NCBI RefSeq assembly: GCF_030542965.1
Contig: NZ_JAUAOA010000007.1
Coordinates: forward strand, 108,095 to 172,094
Length of the DNA: 64,000 bases
From: Azotosporobacter soli
GTDB lineage: Bacteria; Bacillota; Negativicutes; SG130
Direction of reading: 5' to 3'
Part shown: positions 9,027 through 17,005 of the stretch, piece by piece
How positions within the stretch are numbered: the first letter of the stretch is position 1
Layout: the number at the start of each line of letters is the position of its first letter
Made by a program: the position numbers and the translations under genes
The notes under the pieces: generated by a model
What the model was told of the DNA's origin: nothing
The model's input: the letters and a program-made list of their open reading frames with translations, nothing else
Databases searched by the model: none

Positions 9027-9986
9027 CTACTGCGCCTTTTTTTCCGCTACCCTTAGTTTCGCACTACGTGATCGGGGGTTTTCTTCCAACTCACGTTCGC
9101 CAGGCGCAATCGCTTTGCCAATTAACTTGACTTGCGCTTTTTTGCCGCAAACGCAGATTGGAATGCGCGGCGGACAATCGCAACCTTTTGCCAACGCCTG
9201 CAATGTCTGTTTCGCAATCCGGTCTTCCAGCGAATGGAATGTTATGATGCAAATCCGGCCGCCGCTATTAAGTCTCTCAACGGCCGTCAGAAAGGTTTCT
9301 TTTAAGATGCTAAGTTCACTGTTTACTTCGATACGAATCGCCTGAAACGTCCGCTTCGCAGGATGCGGTCCGTCACGTCGCGCTGCAGAAGGAATCGCTT
9401 TTTTAATGATATCCACTAAGGCTCCTGTCGTTTCAATCGGCGCTTGCATCCGACTCTGATGAATAAACGCCGCGATTCGTTTTGCCCATCGCTCTTCGCC
9501 ATAAGAAAAAATCAACTCGGTCAATTTAGCCTCATCATATCCGTTTACGACCTCGTAGGCCGATAATTTCGCCGTAGGATCCATCCGCATATCAAGCGGT
9601 GCATCCTGCATATAGGAAAAGCCACGTTCTGCCGTATCAAGCTGATAAGAAGAAACTCCTAAATCAAATAATATTCCGTCAACCCGCTTAATGTCAAGCT
9701 CTTCGAGAATTTCCGCCAAATAACGGAAATTTCGTTGCACCAATGAGACTTTGCATTTCATAGCTCCAAGGCGCTCCGCGCCCACTTTTATCGCGGTCGG
9801 ATCCTGATCAATGCCAATCAGCATCCCTTCCGGATCAAGCCGGCTTGCAATTCGTGCAGCATGACCGCTACCGCCTAACGTACAATCCACATATATGCCT
9901 TTTTTATTCGTTACCAACGCCGCCAATGTCTCTTCCGGCAATACGCTGACATGTTCAAAACTTACATCCACACTGCATCGCTCCAT
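9027..9986 (-). CDS. rsmH: 16S rRNA (cytosine1402-N4)-methyltransferase RsmH
   Basis: SAM-dependent methyltransferase acting on C1402 of 16S rRNA (old name MraW). SAM-binding motif [17 protein letters not shown] near residue 35, [18 protein letters not shown] near 108, and [13 protein letters not shown] near 255. 319 residues, normal length. SD AGGAAT before the ATG at 9986; the gene follows mraZ by 12 nt. Confidence 0.96.
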   Translation of the reverse strand: MERCSVDVSFEHVSVLPEETLAALVTNKKGIYVDCTLGGSGHAARIASRLDPEGMLIGIDQDPTAIKVGAERLGAMKCKVSLVQRNFRYLAEILEELDIKRVDGILFDLGVSSYQLDTAERGFSYMQDAPLDMRMDPTAKLSAYEVVNGYDEAKLTELIFSYGEERWAKRIAAFIHQSRMQAPIETTGALVDIIKKAIPSAARRDGPHPAKRTFQAIRIEVNSELSILKETFLTAVERLNSGGRICIITFHSLEDRIAKQTLQALAKGCDCPPRIPICVCGKKAQVKLIGKAIAPGERELEENPRSRSAKLRVAEKKAQ

Positions 9987-9998
9987 ATTAAATTCCTG

Positions 9999-10430
9999 CT
10001 AAATTCCCAAATCCACCAGGTTCTCTGCAATTTGCGCCACTTCCGGACCAATTGCAGCGTTGTAATCATCCCAAGCATCTTTCGCCCAGATTTCAATTCG
10101 TGTAGACACCCCGATCACTACAACATCCTTATCCAGTTTACCATAGTCGCGCAAGTTGTTGGGAATAAGCACTCTGCCCTGCTTATCGCTCTCCACTTCC
10201 GCAGCTCCCGCAAAGAAAAAGCGGGCAAATGCTCGAGCTTCCGGCTTAGCCAGTGACAGCTTCCGCAGTTTTTCTTCTAAAATCCGCCATTCTTCCGCTC
10301 CGTAAACAAAGAGACAATTATCGAGACCCTTGGTGATTATGAACCGCTCGCCCAATTCCTCACGGAACTTGGCAGGGAATATCATACGCCCTTTATTATC
10401 GATGCTATGATTATATTCCCCCATGAACAC
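9999..10430 (-). CDS. mraZ: MraZ transcriptional regulator of the dcw cluster
   Basis: DNA-binding protein of the AbrB-like superfamily that represses its own operon. Two copies of the DxxxR-type motif are visible: DNKGRMIFPAKFREEL near residue 11 and DKQGRVLIPNNLRDYG near 83. The longest frame starts at 10475 inside the upstream repeats. I choose the GTG at 10430 (VFMGEYNHSIDNKG), matching the usual MFMGEY start, which gives 143 residues. The SD is weak (GGTGA, 7 nt). First gene of mraZ-rsmH-ftsL. Confidence 0.94.
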   Translation of the reverse strand: MFMGEYNHSIDNKGRMIFPAKFREELGERFIITKGLDNCLFVYGAEEWRILEEKLRKLSLAKPEARAFARFFFAGAAEVESDKQGRVLIPNNLRDYGKLDKDVVVIGVSTRIEIWAKDAWDDYNAAIGPEVAQIAENLVDLGI

Positions 10431-10442
10431 GGTTACTTCACC

Positions 10443-10492
10443 ACCACTCTCACAATCTTCACCACTTTTCACCACTATAAACCACTTTTATA
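10443..10492 (-). promoter_or_regulatory. MraZ operator repeats (MraZ boxes) with overlapping -10
   Basis: On the minus strand AGTGGT occurs at 10481-10486, 10471-10476 and 10461-10466, exactly 10 bp apart. A degenerate copy (ATTGTG) lies at 10451-10456 and a further AGTGGT, out of register, at 10443-10448. MraZ is known to bind direct GTGG/TGGG repeats with 10-bp spacing before its own gene. A possible -10 TATAAA at 10487-10492 abuts the first box, as expected for autorepression; no convincing -35 is seen. Confidence 0.75.
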
Positions 10493-10619
10493 GACTTATT
10501 CTTCTTTTAGAAAAAAAATCCTGCCTTCTTTTCTCTTAAAACCCCTTATATTTGCTAAATCCCGGCTAAATAGAAGAAAATAAGTCTTTTGTCCTAGTAG
10601 ATGATTTATCAAGCCACCC

Positions 10620-10648
10620 CTGACAAGAAAGAATGGATATGTTATAAT
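10620..10648 (+). promoter_or_regulatory. Sigma-A promoter of the DUF1858 gene
   Basis: CTGACA (-35, 10620-10625), a 17-nt spacer and a perfect TATAAT (10643-10648) preceded by an extended TG element. AAGGAGG at 10665-10671 then precedes the ATG at 10681. One of the clearest promoters in the window. Confidence 0.8.
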
Positions 10649-10680
10649 AGCAGCAGTTAACAACAAGGAGGCTTTCACAC

Positions 10681-10914
10681 ATGCAAATCAATGAAAAAAT
10701 GAGCATTTTAGAAGTAGTACAACAATATCCGCAAACGGTTGATGTGTTTCGCAACTACGGCATGGGTTGCTTAGGCTGCTCCGCCGCTCGGTTTGAAAAC
10801 ATCGAACAAGGCGCTAATGCACACGGCATCGACGTAGCAGCGCTGATTCGCGATCTGAACAAGACGCTTGCCTCTTGTGAATCGTCTTGCGGTTGCAACT
10901 GCGGCTGCAAGTAA
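10681..10914 (+). CDS. DUF1858 domain protein (redox-disulfide type)
   Basis: The only plus-strand gene; 77 residues. Residues 1-60 match the DUF1858 family, whose members are often linked to hybrid-cluster and other redox proteins: MSILEVVQQYPQTVDVFRNY, then the GMGCLGC motif near residue 30 with two conserved cysteines. The C-terminus is unusually cysteine-rich (CESSCGCNCGCK), with five further cysteines that could bind metal or a cluster; this is inference. It has its own promoter and SD and shares a bidirectional terminator with the convergent trxA. The precise role is unknown. Confidence 0.85.
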   Translation: MQINEKMSILEVVQQYPQTVDVFRNYGMGCLGCSAARFENIEQGANAHGIDVAALIRDLNKTLASCESSCGCNCGCK

Positions 10915-10922
10915 AACAAAAA

Positions 10923-10973
10923 AGCAAAAAGCCCCCTGCGTTTCACTTTCGTAACGCAGGGGGGCTTTTTGCT
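10923..10973. terminator. Bidirectional terminator between the DUF1858 gene and trxA
   Basis: Long inverted repeat: left arm 10923-10942 (AGCAAAAAGCCCCCTGCGTT), right arm 10953-10973, with one extra G. It is GC-rich in the centre and flanked by A-run and T-run on either side, so it can serve both converging genes. Confidence 0.88.
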
Positions 10974-10981
10974 TTACAGCC

Positions 10982-11308
10982 TTATAAGTGCGGCTGTACT
11001 TTAGCAGACAACTCCGCTTTCGGCAAAAATCCGGTAAACTTTTCGACTTGCTCACCGTTCTTAAAAATCATCAGCGTAGGCAGGCTCATGACGCCATATT
11101 GCTGCGCCAGTTCACGATTTTCATCTACATTGACCTTCACTACTCTGACCTTGCCTGTCAAATCACCGGCCAGTTCATCAAGTAGCGGCAAGAGCTTCGT
11201 ACAATATCCGCACCACGGTGCCCAGAAATCGACCAGAACCGGAAGTTCTTTGTACTCGATGACTTCCGCCGCAAATTGATTGGCGCCTACGACCATCACT
11301 TCACTCAT
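10982..11308 (-). CDS. trxA: Thioredoxin with atypical CGYC active site
   Basis: Thiol-disulfide oxidoreductase of 108 residues. The thioredoxin fold is clear: VLVDFWAPWCGYCTKLLP near residues 24-41, KVNVDENRELAQQYGVMSLPTLMIFKNG with the cis-proline at about 76, and a C-terminal glycine motif. The active site is WCGYC instead of the usual WCGPC. That residue affects redox potential in the family, so substrate preference may differ. SD GGAGG 7 nt upstream; the ATG overlaps the stop of the upstream gene (TAATG). Confidence 0.93.
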   Translation of the reverse strand: MSEVMVVGANQFAAEVIEYKELPVLVDFWAPWCGYCTKLLPLLDELAGDLTGKVRVVKVNVDENRELAQQYGVMSLPTLMIFKNGEQVEKFTGFLPKAELSAKVQPHL

Positions 11309-11706
11309 TATTTAGCCTCCTTTTTTCGCAATTCCATCATGATGCAAGCATCATGAACCACTGCCAATTCCAATTCCTCCGCCACTTTCAACAAGGCGGC
11401 GCTGTCCGCCCCCGGTTGCAGCCAAACATTCTTAATCTTTAGTTCACTGCACTGACGCACAATGGACTCACCAATCTTTGGAGCAACGACAAGATCAACC
11501 GCATCCGGCTTTATCGGCAAATCTGTCAGCGTCGCATAACAACGTTCGCCATCAATGGCCTCAACGCCCGGATTTACCGGATACACTTCGAAACCGGCCG
11601 CTTTCATCACCTTAAAAATACGATAACCATATTTATCCGGATTTGCGGTAGCGCCAACTACCGCCCATTTTTTACATTGTAACATTTCTTCAATATTCCC
11701 ACGCAT
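11308..11706 (-). CDS. CoA-binding domain protein (YccU-like)
   Basis: Small Rossmann-fold protein of 132 residues: VVGATANPDKYGYRIFKVM near residues 15-33, YPVNPGVEAIDG, and NVWLQPGADS near 95. This is the CoA-binding fold of succinyl-CoA synthetase alpha as found alone in the YccU family, whose cellular role is not settled. The ATG at 11706 follows GAGGAGG by 7 nt; the longer frame to 11727 has no usable SD. Translationally coupled to trxA. Confidence 0.85.
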   Translation of the reverse strand: MRGNIEEMLQCKKWAVVGATANPDKYGYRIFKVMKAAGFEVYPVNPGVEAIDGERCYATLTDLPIKPDAVDLVVAPKIGESIVRQCSELKIKNVWLQPGADSAALLKVAEELELAVVHDACIMMELRKKEAK

Positions 11707-11747
11707 AAGCATACCTCCTCTTCCCATATCATTCCATCTTGATTATA

Positions 11748-12815
11748 TCACGAATCGGCTGACAAGATAGAGTCCAATTCTTCCATCAGCGCGTCTACCA
11801 ATTGCTCTTCCGCTACTTTGCGCACAATTTCTCCTTTACGAAACACCAACCCCATCCCCTTGCCGCCCGCAATGCCGACATCGGCTTCTTTTGCCTCGCC
11901 GGGCCCGTTGACGACGCACCCCATAACCGCCACGCGGAGCGGTTTTTTCACATTTTGCAGTCTCATCTCCACTTTAGCAGCAATCGCCGCCAGATCAATA
12001 TCACAGCGTCCACAAGTAGGGCAGGACACGAGTGTAGGACCATACTGTCTGAGACCAAGGCTCTTTAAAATTTCATTACCTATCTTTACTTCGACGACCG
12101 GATCACCCGTCAGCGAAATACGAAGCGTATCGCCAATTCCCTGCGCCAGCAAAGCACCGATCCCCACCGAAGACTTGACAATACCGGAATTCACTGTCCC
12201 GGCTTCCGTGATGCCAAGGTGCAGCGGATATTCTACCTGTTCCGACATTTGCCGATAGGCTTCGATTGTCATCGGCACATCATTGGCTTTCAATGAAATT
12301 TTAATGTCCTGAAAATCCAGTTCTTCCAAGATGCGAATATGCCCCAGCGCGCTCTCCACCATCGCCTCCGGCGTCGGATGCCCGCCATGGCGCAGCAGCA
12401 ATTTTTTGTCAAGCGACCCGGCGTTAACGCCGATTCGGATCGGCACACTGCGTTCCCTAGCGGCCTTAACCACTTCAACAACCTGCTCGCGTTTGGCAAT
12501 ATTGCCCGGATTCAGGCGCAAAGCGTCTACGCCGCCAGCCAACGCCGCCAGAGCAAGGCGATAATCAAAATGGATATCCGCTACAAGCGGCAAAGGCGAA
12601 AGCGTCTTAATCTGGTCAATCGCCTGCGCCGCTTTTTCATCCGGCACCGCCAAACGCACGATATCGCAGCCAGCATCCGCCAACGCCTTAATCTGAGCGA
12701 CAGTCGCAGCCACGTCATCCGTTTTCGTATTCGTCATCGACTGCACCGTAATCGGCGCACCTGCGCCGATCGGTACGCCGCCAATATGAATCCTTCTTGT
12801 TTTGCGCCGTTCCAT
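11748..12815 (-). CDS. ispG: 4-hydroxy-3-methylbut-2-enyl diphosphate synthase IspG
   Basis: Iron-sulfur enzyme of the MEP isoprenoid pathway that makes HMBPP from MEcPP. N-terminal TIM barrel (IHIGGVPIGAGAPITVQSMT), then the cluster ligands CPTCGRC near residue 262 and VMGCVVNGPGEAKEADVG near 300, which supply the cysteines and glutamate for the [4Fe-4S] cluster. 355 residues, the short bacterial form. SD GAGGGGG before the ATG. It follows rseP and dxr; dxr acts earlier in the same pathway. Confidence 0.96.
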   Translation of the reverse strand: MERRKTRRIHIGGVPIGAGAPITVQSMTNTKTDDVAATVAQIKALADAGCDIVRLAVPDEKAAQAIDQIKTLSPLPLVADIHFDYRLALAALAGGVDALRLNPGNIAKREQVVEVVKAARERSVPIRIGVNAGSLDKKLLLRHGGHPTPEAMVESALGHIRILEELDFQDIKISLKANDVPMTIEAYRQMSEQVEYPLHLGITEAGTVNSGIVKSSVGIGALLAQGIGDTLRISLTGDPVVEVKIGNEILKSLGLRQYGPTLVSCPTCGRCDIDLAAIAAKVEMRLQNVKKPLRVAVMGCVVNGPGEAKEADVGIAGGKGMGLVFRKGEIVRKVAEEQLVDALMEELDSILSADS

Positions 12816-12828
12816 GCGAATGCCCCCT

Positions 12829-13857
12829 CTAGAATAGCTTTAATCGCGAAACATCTTTAAATGTCGCGATTAAGAACAATAGGATCAATAAGATAAAGCC
12901 TATCGTTTGTATGAACTGCTGGCGCTGACGCTCTAACGGCCGCCCGCGCACGCCTTCAACCAACAGCGTCAGAACATGTCCGCCATCGAGCATCGGCACT
13001 GGCAGTAAGTTAATGATCCCTAAGTTGATACTGAGAAACGCAGCGAACTGCAGCAACGGTAAAAAGCCCAGCTGCGCAACCTCGCCCGCCATTTGCGCAA
13101 CGCCAATCGGACCCGCCACTTCGGCCGACACTTGGCGCGTCACCATTTTCCATAACCCGACGCTCATTTCTGCCGTTACCAGATACGTTTGTTTTCCTGC
13201 CAAACCGACGGATTCAATAACGCCTGGCTGATAACGATCCATTTGCGGCATTACTCCGACAATGCCCTTATCTGCCTTTTCATCATATTCCGGTATCACT
13301 TGGAGTTGAAACGCTTGGCCTTCACGCACGCCTTCGACTAACAAGATTTTGCCGGAGCTGACCTTGATGACATTAACAAACTGATTCCAACTCGCAATGG
13401 CCTGACCATCGATGCGCTCAATTTTATCGCCTGTCTGCATCCCCGCTACAGCGGCCGGACGTCCCGGTAAAACGGTGCCGACAATCGGCATATCCGTTGG
13501 CGTACTGATGCCCGAACTGATAAAGACCGCAGAAAACAATAGCACCGGTAGCAATAGATTCATTAACGACCCCGCTAAAATAACCAACATGCGCGCCGCC
13601 AAGGATTTTTGTTGAAAGGATCTTTCATCCTGTGGTTCGTCGGGATCCATTCCGGCAATTTTATTGAATCCGCCCAACGGGATCGCACGCCAAGAATAAA
13701 GAGTCTCCCCTTTGCGGAACTGAATGACTTTCGGGCCAAATCCGATGGCGAATTCATCGACCCGCATGCCAACGGCTTTAGCGGTGACAAAATGGCCTAA
13801 TTCATGAACCAAGACAACCAAACCGAATACAAATACACTTGCTAGTATCGTCATCAT
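12829..13857 (-). CDS. rseP: RIP metalloprotease RseP (site-2 protease)
   Basis: Membrane-embedded zinc protease that cuts anti-sigma factors or other membrane proteins within the bilayer. HELGH zinc site in the first membrane span (residues 18-22), a PDZ domain near residues 115-190 (VLPGRPAAVAGMQTGDKIER), and the second zinc motif LLPVPMLDGGH near 290. C-terminal membrane span. 342 residues. It sits directly after dxr, as in B. subtilis. The last codons hold an inverted repeat, listed separately. Confidence 0.94.
   Translation of the reverse strand: MMTILASVFVFGLVVLVHELGHFVTAKAVGMRVDEFAIGFGPKVIQFRKGETLYSWRAIPLGGFNKIAGMDPDEPQDERSFQQKSLAARMLVILAGSLMNLLLPVLLFSAVFISSGISTPTDMPIVGTVLPGRPAAVAGMQTGDKIERIDGQAIASWNQFVNVIKVSSGKILLVEGVREGQAFQLQVIPEYDEKADKGIVGVMPQMDRYQPGVIESVGLAGKQTYLVTAEMSVGLWKMVTRQVSAEVAGPIGVAQMAGEVAQLGFLPLLQFAAFLSINLGIINLLPVPMLDGGHVLTLLVEGVRGRPLERQRQQFIQTIGFILLILLFLIATFKDVSRLKLF
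12840..12873. repeat. Inverted repeat at the 3' end of rseP
   Basis: Arms 12840-12854 and 12861-12873 (TTAATCGCG core) can pair around a 6-nt loop. The repeat lies in the last codons of rseP. There is no T-run, so it is not a standard terminator; it may stabilise or process the mRNA. Confidence 0.45.
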
Positions 13858-13891
13858 AACGTTGTCAACACCCCACTTTTACTCCTGCCTC

Positions 13892-15055
13892 TTAGGCATA
13901 CCGCCGGTCGATGCATGCTTTAGCAGCAGCACGCGCCCATGCATCTGCTTGCAGCACCGCTTCCAGATCGCTGCACTGGGTAACCTGATGTTCCGCCATA
14001 ACGCTTTCAATCACTTCCGCGATAGCGAGAAACGGAATGCTCTGTTCGAGAAATGCGTAGACGGCCACTTCATTGGCCGCATTATATACGCACGGCATCG
14101 TACCGCCGCTTCGTCCTGCCGCATACGCAAGCGCAAGCGCGGCAAACGTTTTCGTATCCGGCGCCGCAAACGTCAGATCTTTCATCTTTTGAAAATCTAG
14201 GCGCGGATACGGTGCAGGCAAACGTTCCGGAAAAGTCAACGCATATTGAATCGGTACGCGCATATCCGGTTGTCCCAATTGAGCCATCACTGCTCCATCG
14301 GCAAATTCGACCATTGAATGGATGATGCTCTGCGGATGAACAACGACTTCAATCTTATCATATGGCATCCCAAACAGCCAGTGTGCTTCGATGACCTCAA
14401 GGCCCTTATTAGCCAGGCTTGCAGAATCAACTGTTATTTTTTTTCCCATTGACCAGTTCGGATGTTGCAAACACGCTTCGACGCTGACAGAAACCAGTTC
14501 GTCGCGCTGTTTCCCGCGAAAAGGTCCGCCGGAAGCGGTCAGAATAATCCGTTCCACACGATCGGCTGCTTCGCCTTGCAAGCACTGCAAGATCGCGCTA
14601 TGCTCACTATCCACCGTCAATATGGAAACCCCTTTAGCGGCCGCTTTTTTTGTAACCAATTCACCTGCGGCAACCAAAGTCTCTTTGTTAGCCAGTGCAA
14701 TCGTCGCTCCCGCTTCGATCGCGTGGAGCGTCGGTTTCAAACCGGCGAAACCGACAAGTGCATTGAGCGCAATATCGACTGCAGGATGTGCTGCAGCCGC
14801 CAGCAAGCCTGTTTCACCCGATAAGATGGTGGTTCGGCCCCGATATCGTTTGCGCAGCTCCTGTGTCGCATTTTCGTCGACCAACACGGCAACTTCCGGT
14901 TCATAACGCTCTATCTGCTCCTGCAATAAGGCTGCATTCTGCTTTGCCATTAAAACCTTGACAGTAAAACGCTCTGGATGTTGCGTTACAACATCCAGCG
15001 TCTGCGTGCCAATTGAGCCTGTACTGCCCCATATCGCAAGACCTTTGCTCTTCAT
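13892..15055 (-). CDS. dxr: 1-deoxy-D-xylulose 5-phosphate reductoisomerase Dxr
   Basis: NADPH-dependent enzyme making MEP, the committed step of the MEP pathway. NADPH site GSTGSIGTQTLDVV near residue 10, ANKETLVAAGELV near 120, TVDSEHSAI near 145, and ITVDSASLANKGLEVIEAHWLF near 208, where many relatives have ATLMNKGLE. 387 residues. The ATG at 15055 (MKSKGLAIWG) has GGAGG 7 nt upstream; the TTG at 15061 would be too close to it. Confidence 0.95.
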   Translation of the reverse strand: MKSKGLAIWGSTGSIGTQTLDVVTQHPERFTVKVLMAKQNAALLQEQIERYEPEVAVLVDENATQELRKRYRGRTTILSGETGLLAAAAHPAVDIALNALVGFAGLKPTLHAIEAGATIALANKETLVAAGELVTKKAAAKGVSILTVDSEHSAILQCLQGEAADRVERIILTASGGPFRGKQRDELVSVSVEACLQHPNWSMGKKITVDSASLANKGLEVIEAHWLFGMPYDKIEVVVHPQSIIHSMVEFADGAVMAQLGQPDMRVPIQYALTFPERLPAPYPRLDFQKMKDLTFAAPDTKTFAALALAYAAGRSGGTMPCVYNAANEVAVYAFLEQSIPFLAIAEVIESVMAEHQVTQCSDLEAVLQADAWARAAAKACIDRRYA

Positions 15056-15066
15056 GCCCAATCCTC

Positions 15067-15894
15067 CTATCCGGCAACTGCCTGAATATAATAATACACT
15101 ACCGGCACAGCAAACAAAACACTATCAAAGCGGTCCAAAACGCCGCCGTGCCCTGGAAACAGCGTGCCGGAATCTTTCACCCCGGCAAATCGCTTTAACG
15201 CCGATTCAGCTAAATCGCCAAGCGGAGCCGTTAAGCCGATCAATACGCCTAACCCAGCCGCTGAAAAAGCACTCAAACCCAGCCATACCTGTCCAAGATA
15301 AATCGTTAGCGCAACACAGCACAGCAAACCGCCGATAAAGCCCTCGACCGTTTTACCCGGACTGATTGACGGAGATAATTTATGCCGCCCCCATTGCCGG
15401 CCAACAAAAAAAGCCATCGTATCGCTTGACCAAATTCCCAAAAATGCAATCCCGAGATAGACGGCTCCAGCCGCGACAAAAGAACCAAACAATTCAACAT
15501 TCACCGCTCCGCTCAAGAAGCGCAGCAAAACCAAGTGTGAAAATCCTGCGCCAATATAGAGGGCCCCCAAACAAGTAAACGCCGCGGTCTGCAGGGAATA
15601 CCGAGCGCGTCCTAATACGGCCAAGCTCATCACCGCCAACGCGGCAAACGATGTTATCGCGTAGAGTTCTCGGCCGTTTCCCTGCCAGGCGCAGCCAAGC
15701 AAAAGCAGCAGGAACGCCCCCCCTGCCATCTGCGGAATTTCAATCGCAGCAGCACTGCAAATGCCTCGCCACTCATGCCAAGCGCAGAGCGTTAACGCTG
15801 TAACGGCTGCAACAAAAAGCCAGCCTCCCTGCACGACGACAAGAACGCTTAATGGGATTCCAACCAAAGCAGTCAGGATTCTTTTCACTAACAT
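15067..15894 (-). CDS. cdsA: Phosphatidate cytidylyltransferase CdsA
   Basis: Integral membrane enzyme making CDP-diacylglycerol from phosphatidic acid and CTP, the entry to phospholipid synthesis. About seven or eight membrane spans. Family motifs: SDTMAFFVGRQWGRHKLSPS near residue 160, SPGKTVEGFIGG, and the C-terminal signature GDLAESALKRFAG followed by GHGGVLDRFDS. 275 residues. SD AGAGGTG before the ATG; 4 nt after uppS. Confidence 0.95.
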   Translation of the reverse strand: MLVKRILTALVGIPLSVLVVVQGGWLFVAAVTALTLCAWHEWRGICSAAAIEIPQMAGGAFLLLLLGCAWQGNGRELYAITSFAALAVMSLAVLGRARYSLQTAAFTCLGALYIGAGFSHLVLLRFLSGAVNVELFGSFVAAGAVYLGIAFLGIWSSDTMAFFVGRQWGRHKLSPSISPGKTVEGFIGGLLCCVALTIYLGQVWLGLSAFSAAGLGVLIGLTAPLGDLAESALKRFAGVKDSGTLFPGHGGVLDRFDSVLFAVPVVYYYIQAVAG

Positions 15895-15898
15895 ATAT

Positions 15899-16663
15899 TC
15901 ACCTCTTTAATCCCCCAAACCGCCGCTCTCTCTTTTGATAGGCGATCATCGCTGCAGCAAATTCTTCTACGCTAAAATCCGGCCACAGCGTTTCCGTAAA
16001 CCAAAATTCAGTATAGGCCAACTGCCACAGCAAAAAATTACTGATGCGAAAATCACCGCTAGGACGGATCAACAAGTCCGGATCCGGTTGTCCCGCAGTA
16101 TATAATTGATCAGAAATAGACGCTTCAGAAATGGCATCATAAGATATTTCCCCTTCTTTCACCTGCATTGCAAGGGCGCGGACGGCTTGAACAATTTCAG
16201 CCCGACCGCCGTAATTCACCGCTACATTGAAGATAAGGCCCGGATTGTTTGCGGTCAGACATTCCGCGTCAGCAAAGGTCTGCTGCAACACCATCGGCAG
16301 ACCCGCGATATCTCCGATAAAACGGATTCGCACTCGATTACGATGCAATTCATCTATTTCCTGTTCCAAAAACTCTTTGAACAGCGTCATTAAAAAATCC
16401 ACTTCCGAACTGGGACGTCGCCAATTTTCTGTGGAAAAGGCATAAACGGTTAAGACCTGCAGCCCAGCATCCGAGGCAAATTGAACAATGCGTTTCAAAG
16501 TCTCAACACCTTGACGATGGCCAAAGGTCCGCGGCATCGCACGTTTTTTTGCCCAGCGTCCGTTGCCGTCCATGATAATCGCAACATGACGCGGCATCTT
16601 TTCCCTATCCAATTCAAATTCAGCAATATTTTTATCCGCTTTGCCGAACCATTTTTTCCACAT
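15899..16663 (-). CDS. uppS: Undecaprenyl diphosphate synthase (cis-prenyltransferase)
   Basis: Makes the C55 lipid carrier used by MraY and MurG encoded further down the window. Motifs: VAIIMDGNGRWAKKR near residue 28, GHRQGVETLK, and YAFSTENWRRP near 75; the C-terminal end has LLIRPSGDFRISNFLLWQ and EFWFTETLWPDF. The ATG at 16663 follows GGAGG by 8 nt (254 residues); the longer frame to 16684 lacks an SD. Confidence 0.95.
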   Translation of the reverse strand: MWKKWFGKADKNIAEFELDREKMPRHVAIIMDGNGRWAKKRAMPRTFGHRQGVETLKRIVQFASDAGLQVLTVYAFSTENWRRPSSEVDFLMTLFKEFLEQEIDELHRNRVRIRFIGDIAGLPMVLQQTFADAECLTANNPGLIFNVAVNYGGRAEIVQAVRALAMQVKEGEISYDAISEASISDQLYTAGQPDPDLLIRPSGDFRISNFLLWQLAYTEFWFTETLWPDFSVEEFAAAMIAYQKRERRFGGLKR

Positions 16664-16712
16664 CTTCCTGACCTCCAGCCACAAATCTTTTACGGCTTTT
16701 TACATAAACGAA

Positions 16713-16732
16713 GCCCCCTCGTATGAGGGGGC
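16713..16732 (-). terminator. Stem-loop before uppS, possible weak terminator
   Basis: An 8-bp stem GCCCCCTC / GAGGGGGC around a 4-nt loop. On the minus strand it is followed by TTCGTTTATG, a poor T-run. It may attenuate transcription from frr into uppS or only mark the end of the small ORF. Confidence 0.45.
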
Positions 16733-16760
16733 AAAACAGCCTTGTCCAGGCCTCCGCCAG

Positions 16761-17003
16761 TCAGTTCGGAGAAACAGCCGTATTCTGACCGTGTTTTGCC
16801 ATTTTTGCTGCCACGACAAGCTGGTATACACCCTTGCTGTCAACGGTCTGACGGATTACATATAATGCAGCCTCATCCAACTGCAGTTGTCTGGATCCAG
16901 ATCCACTAGGAGCCGTTTTCACGACCTCATATGCCCTGTCGGCCGCTTCCAGTCTTGCACAAGCAACCGGCAACGCCAAGGCGACTACGTCAATTTCAAG
17001 CAT
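16761..17003 (-). CDS. Small protein of unknown function between frr and uppS
   Basis: 80-residue ORF starting 2 nt after the frr stop, with a weak SD (GGAAG, 7 nt). I do not recognise a family. The N-terminal half is hydrophobic and alanine-rich (IDVVALALPVACARLEAADR), the second half is mixed, and no membrane span or metal motif is evident. In Bacillus-like genomes uppS usually follows frr directly, so this is an insertion in a conserved neighbourhood. The tight spacing and same strand support a real gene; the weak SD and lack of a known family leave room for doubt. Confidence 0.55.
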   Translation of the reverse strand: MLEIDVVALALPVACARLEAADRAYEVVKTAPSGSGSRQLQLDEAALYVIRQTVDSKGVYQLVVAAKMAKHGQNTAVSPN

Positions 17004-17005
17004 GG

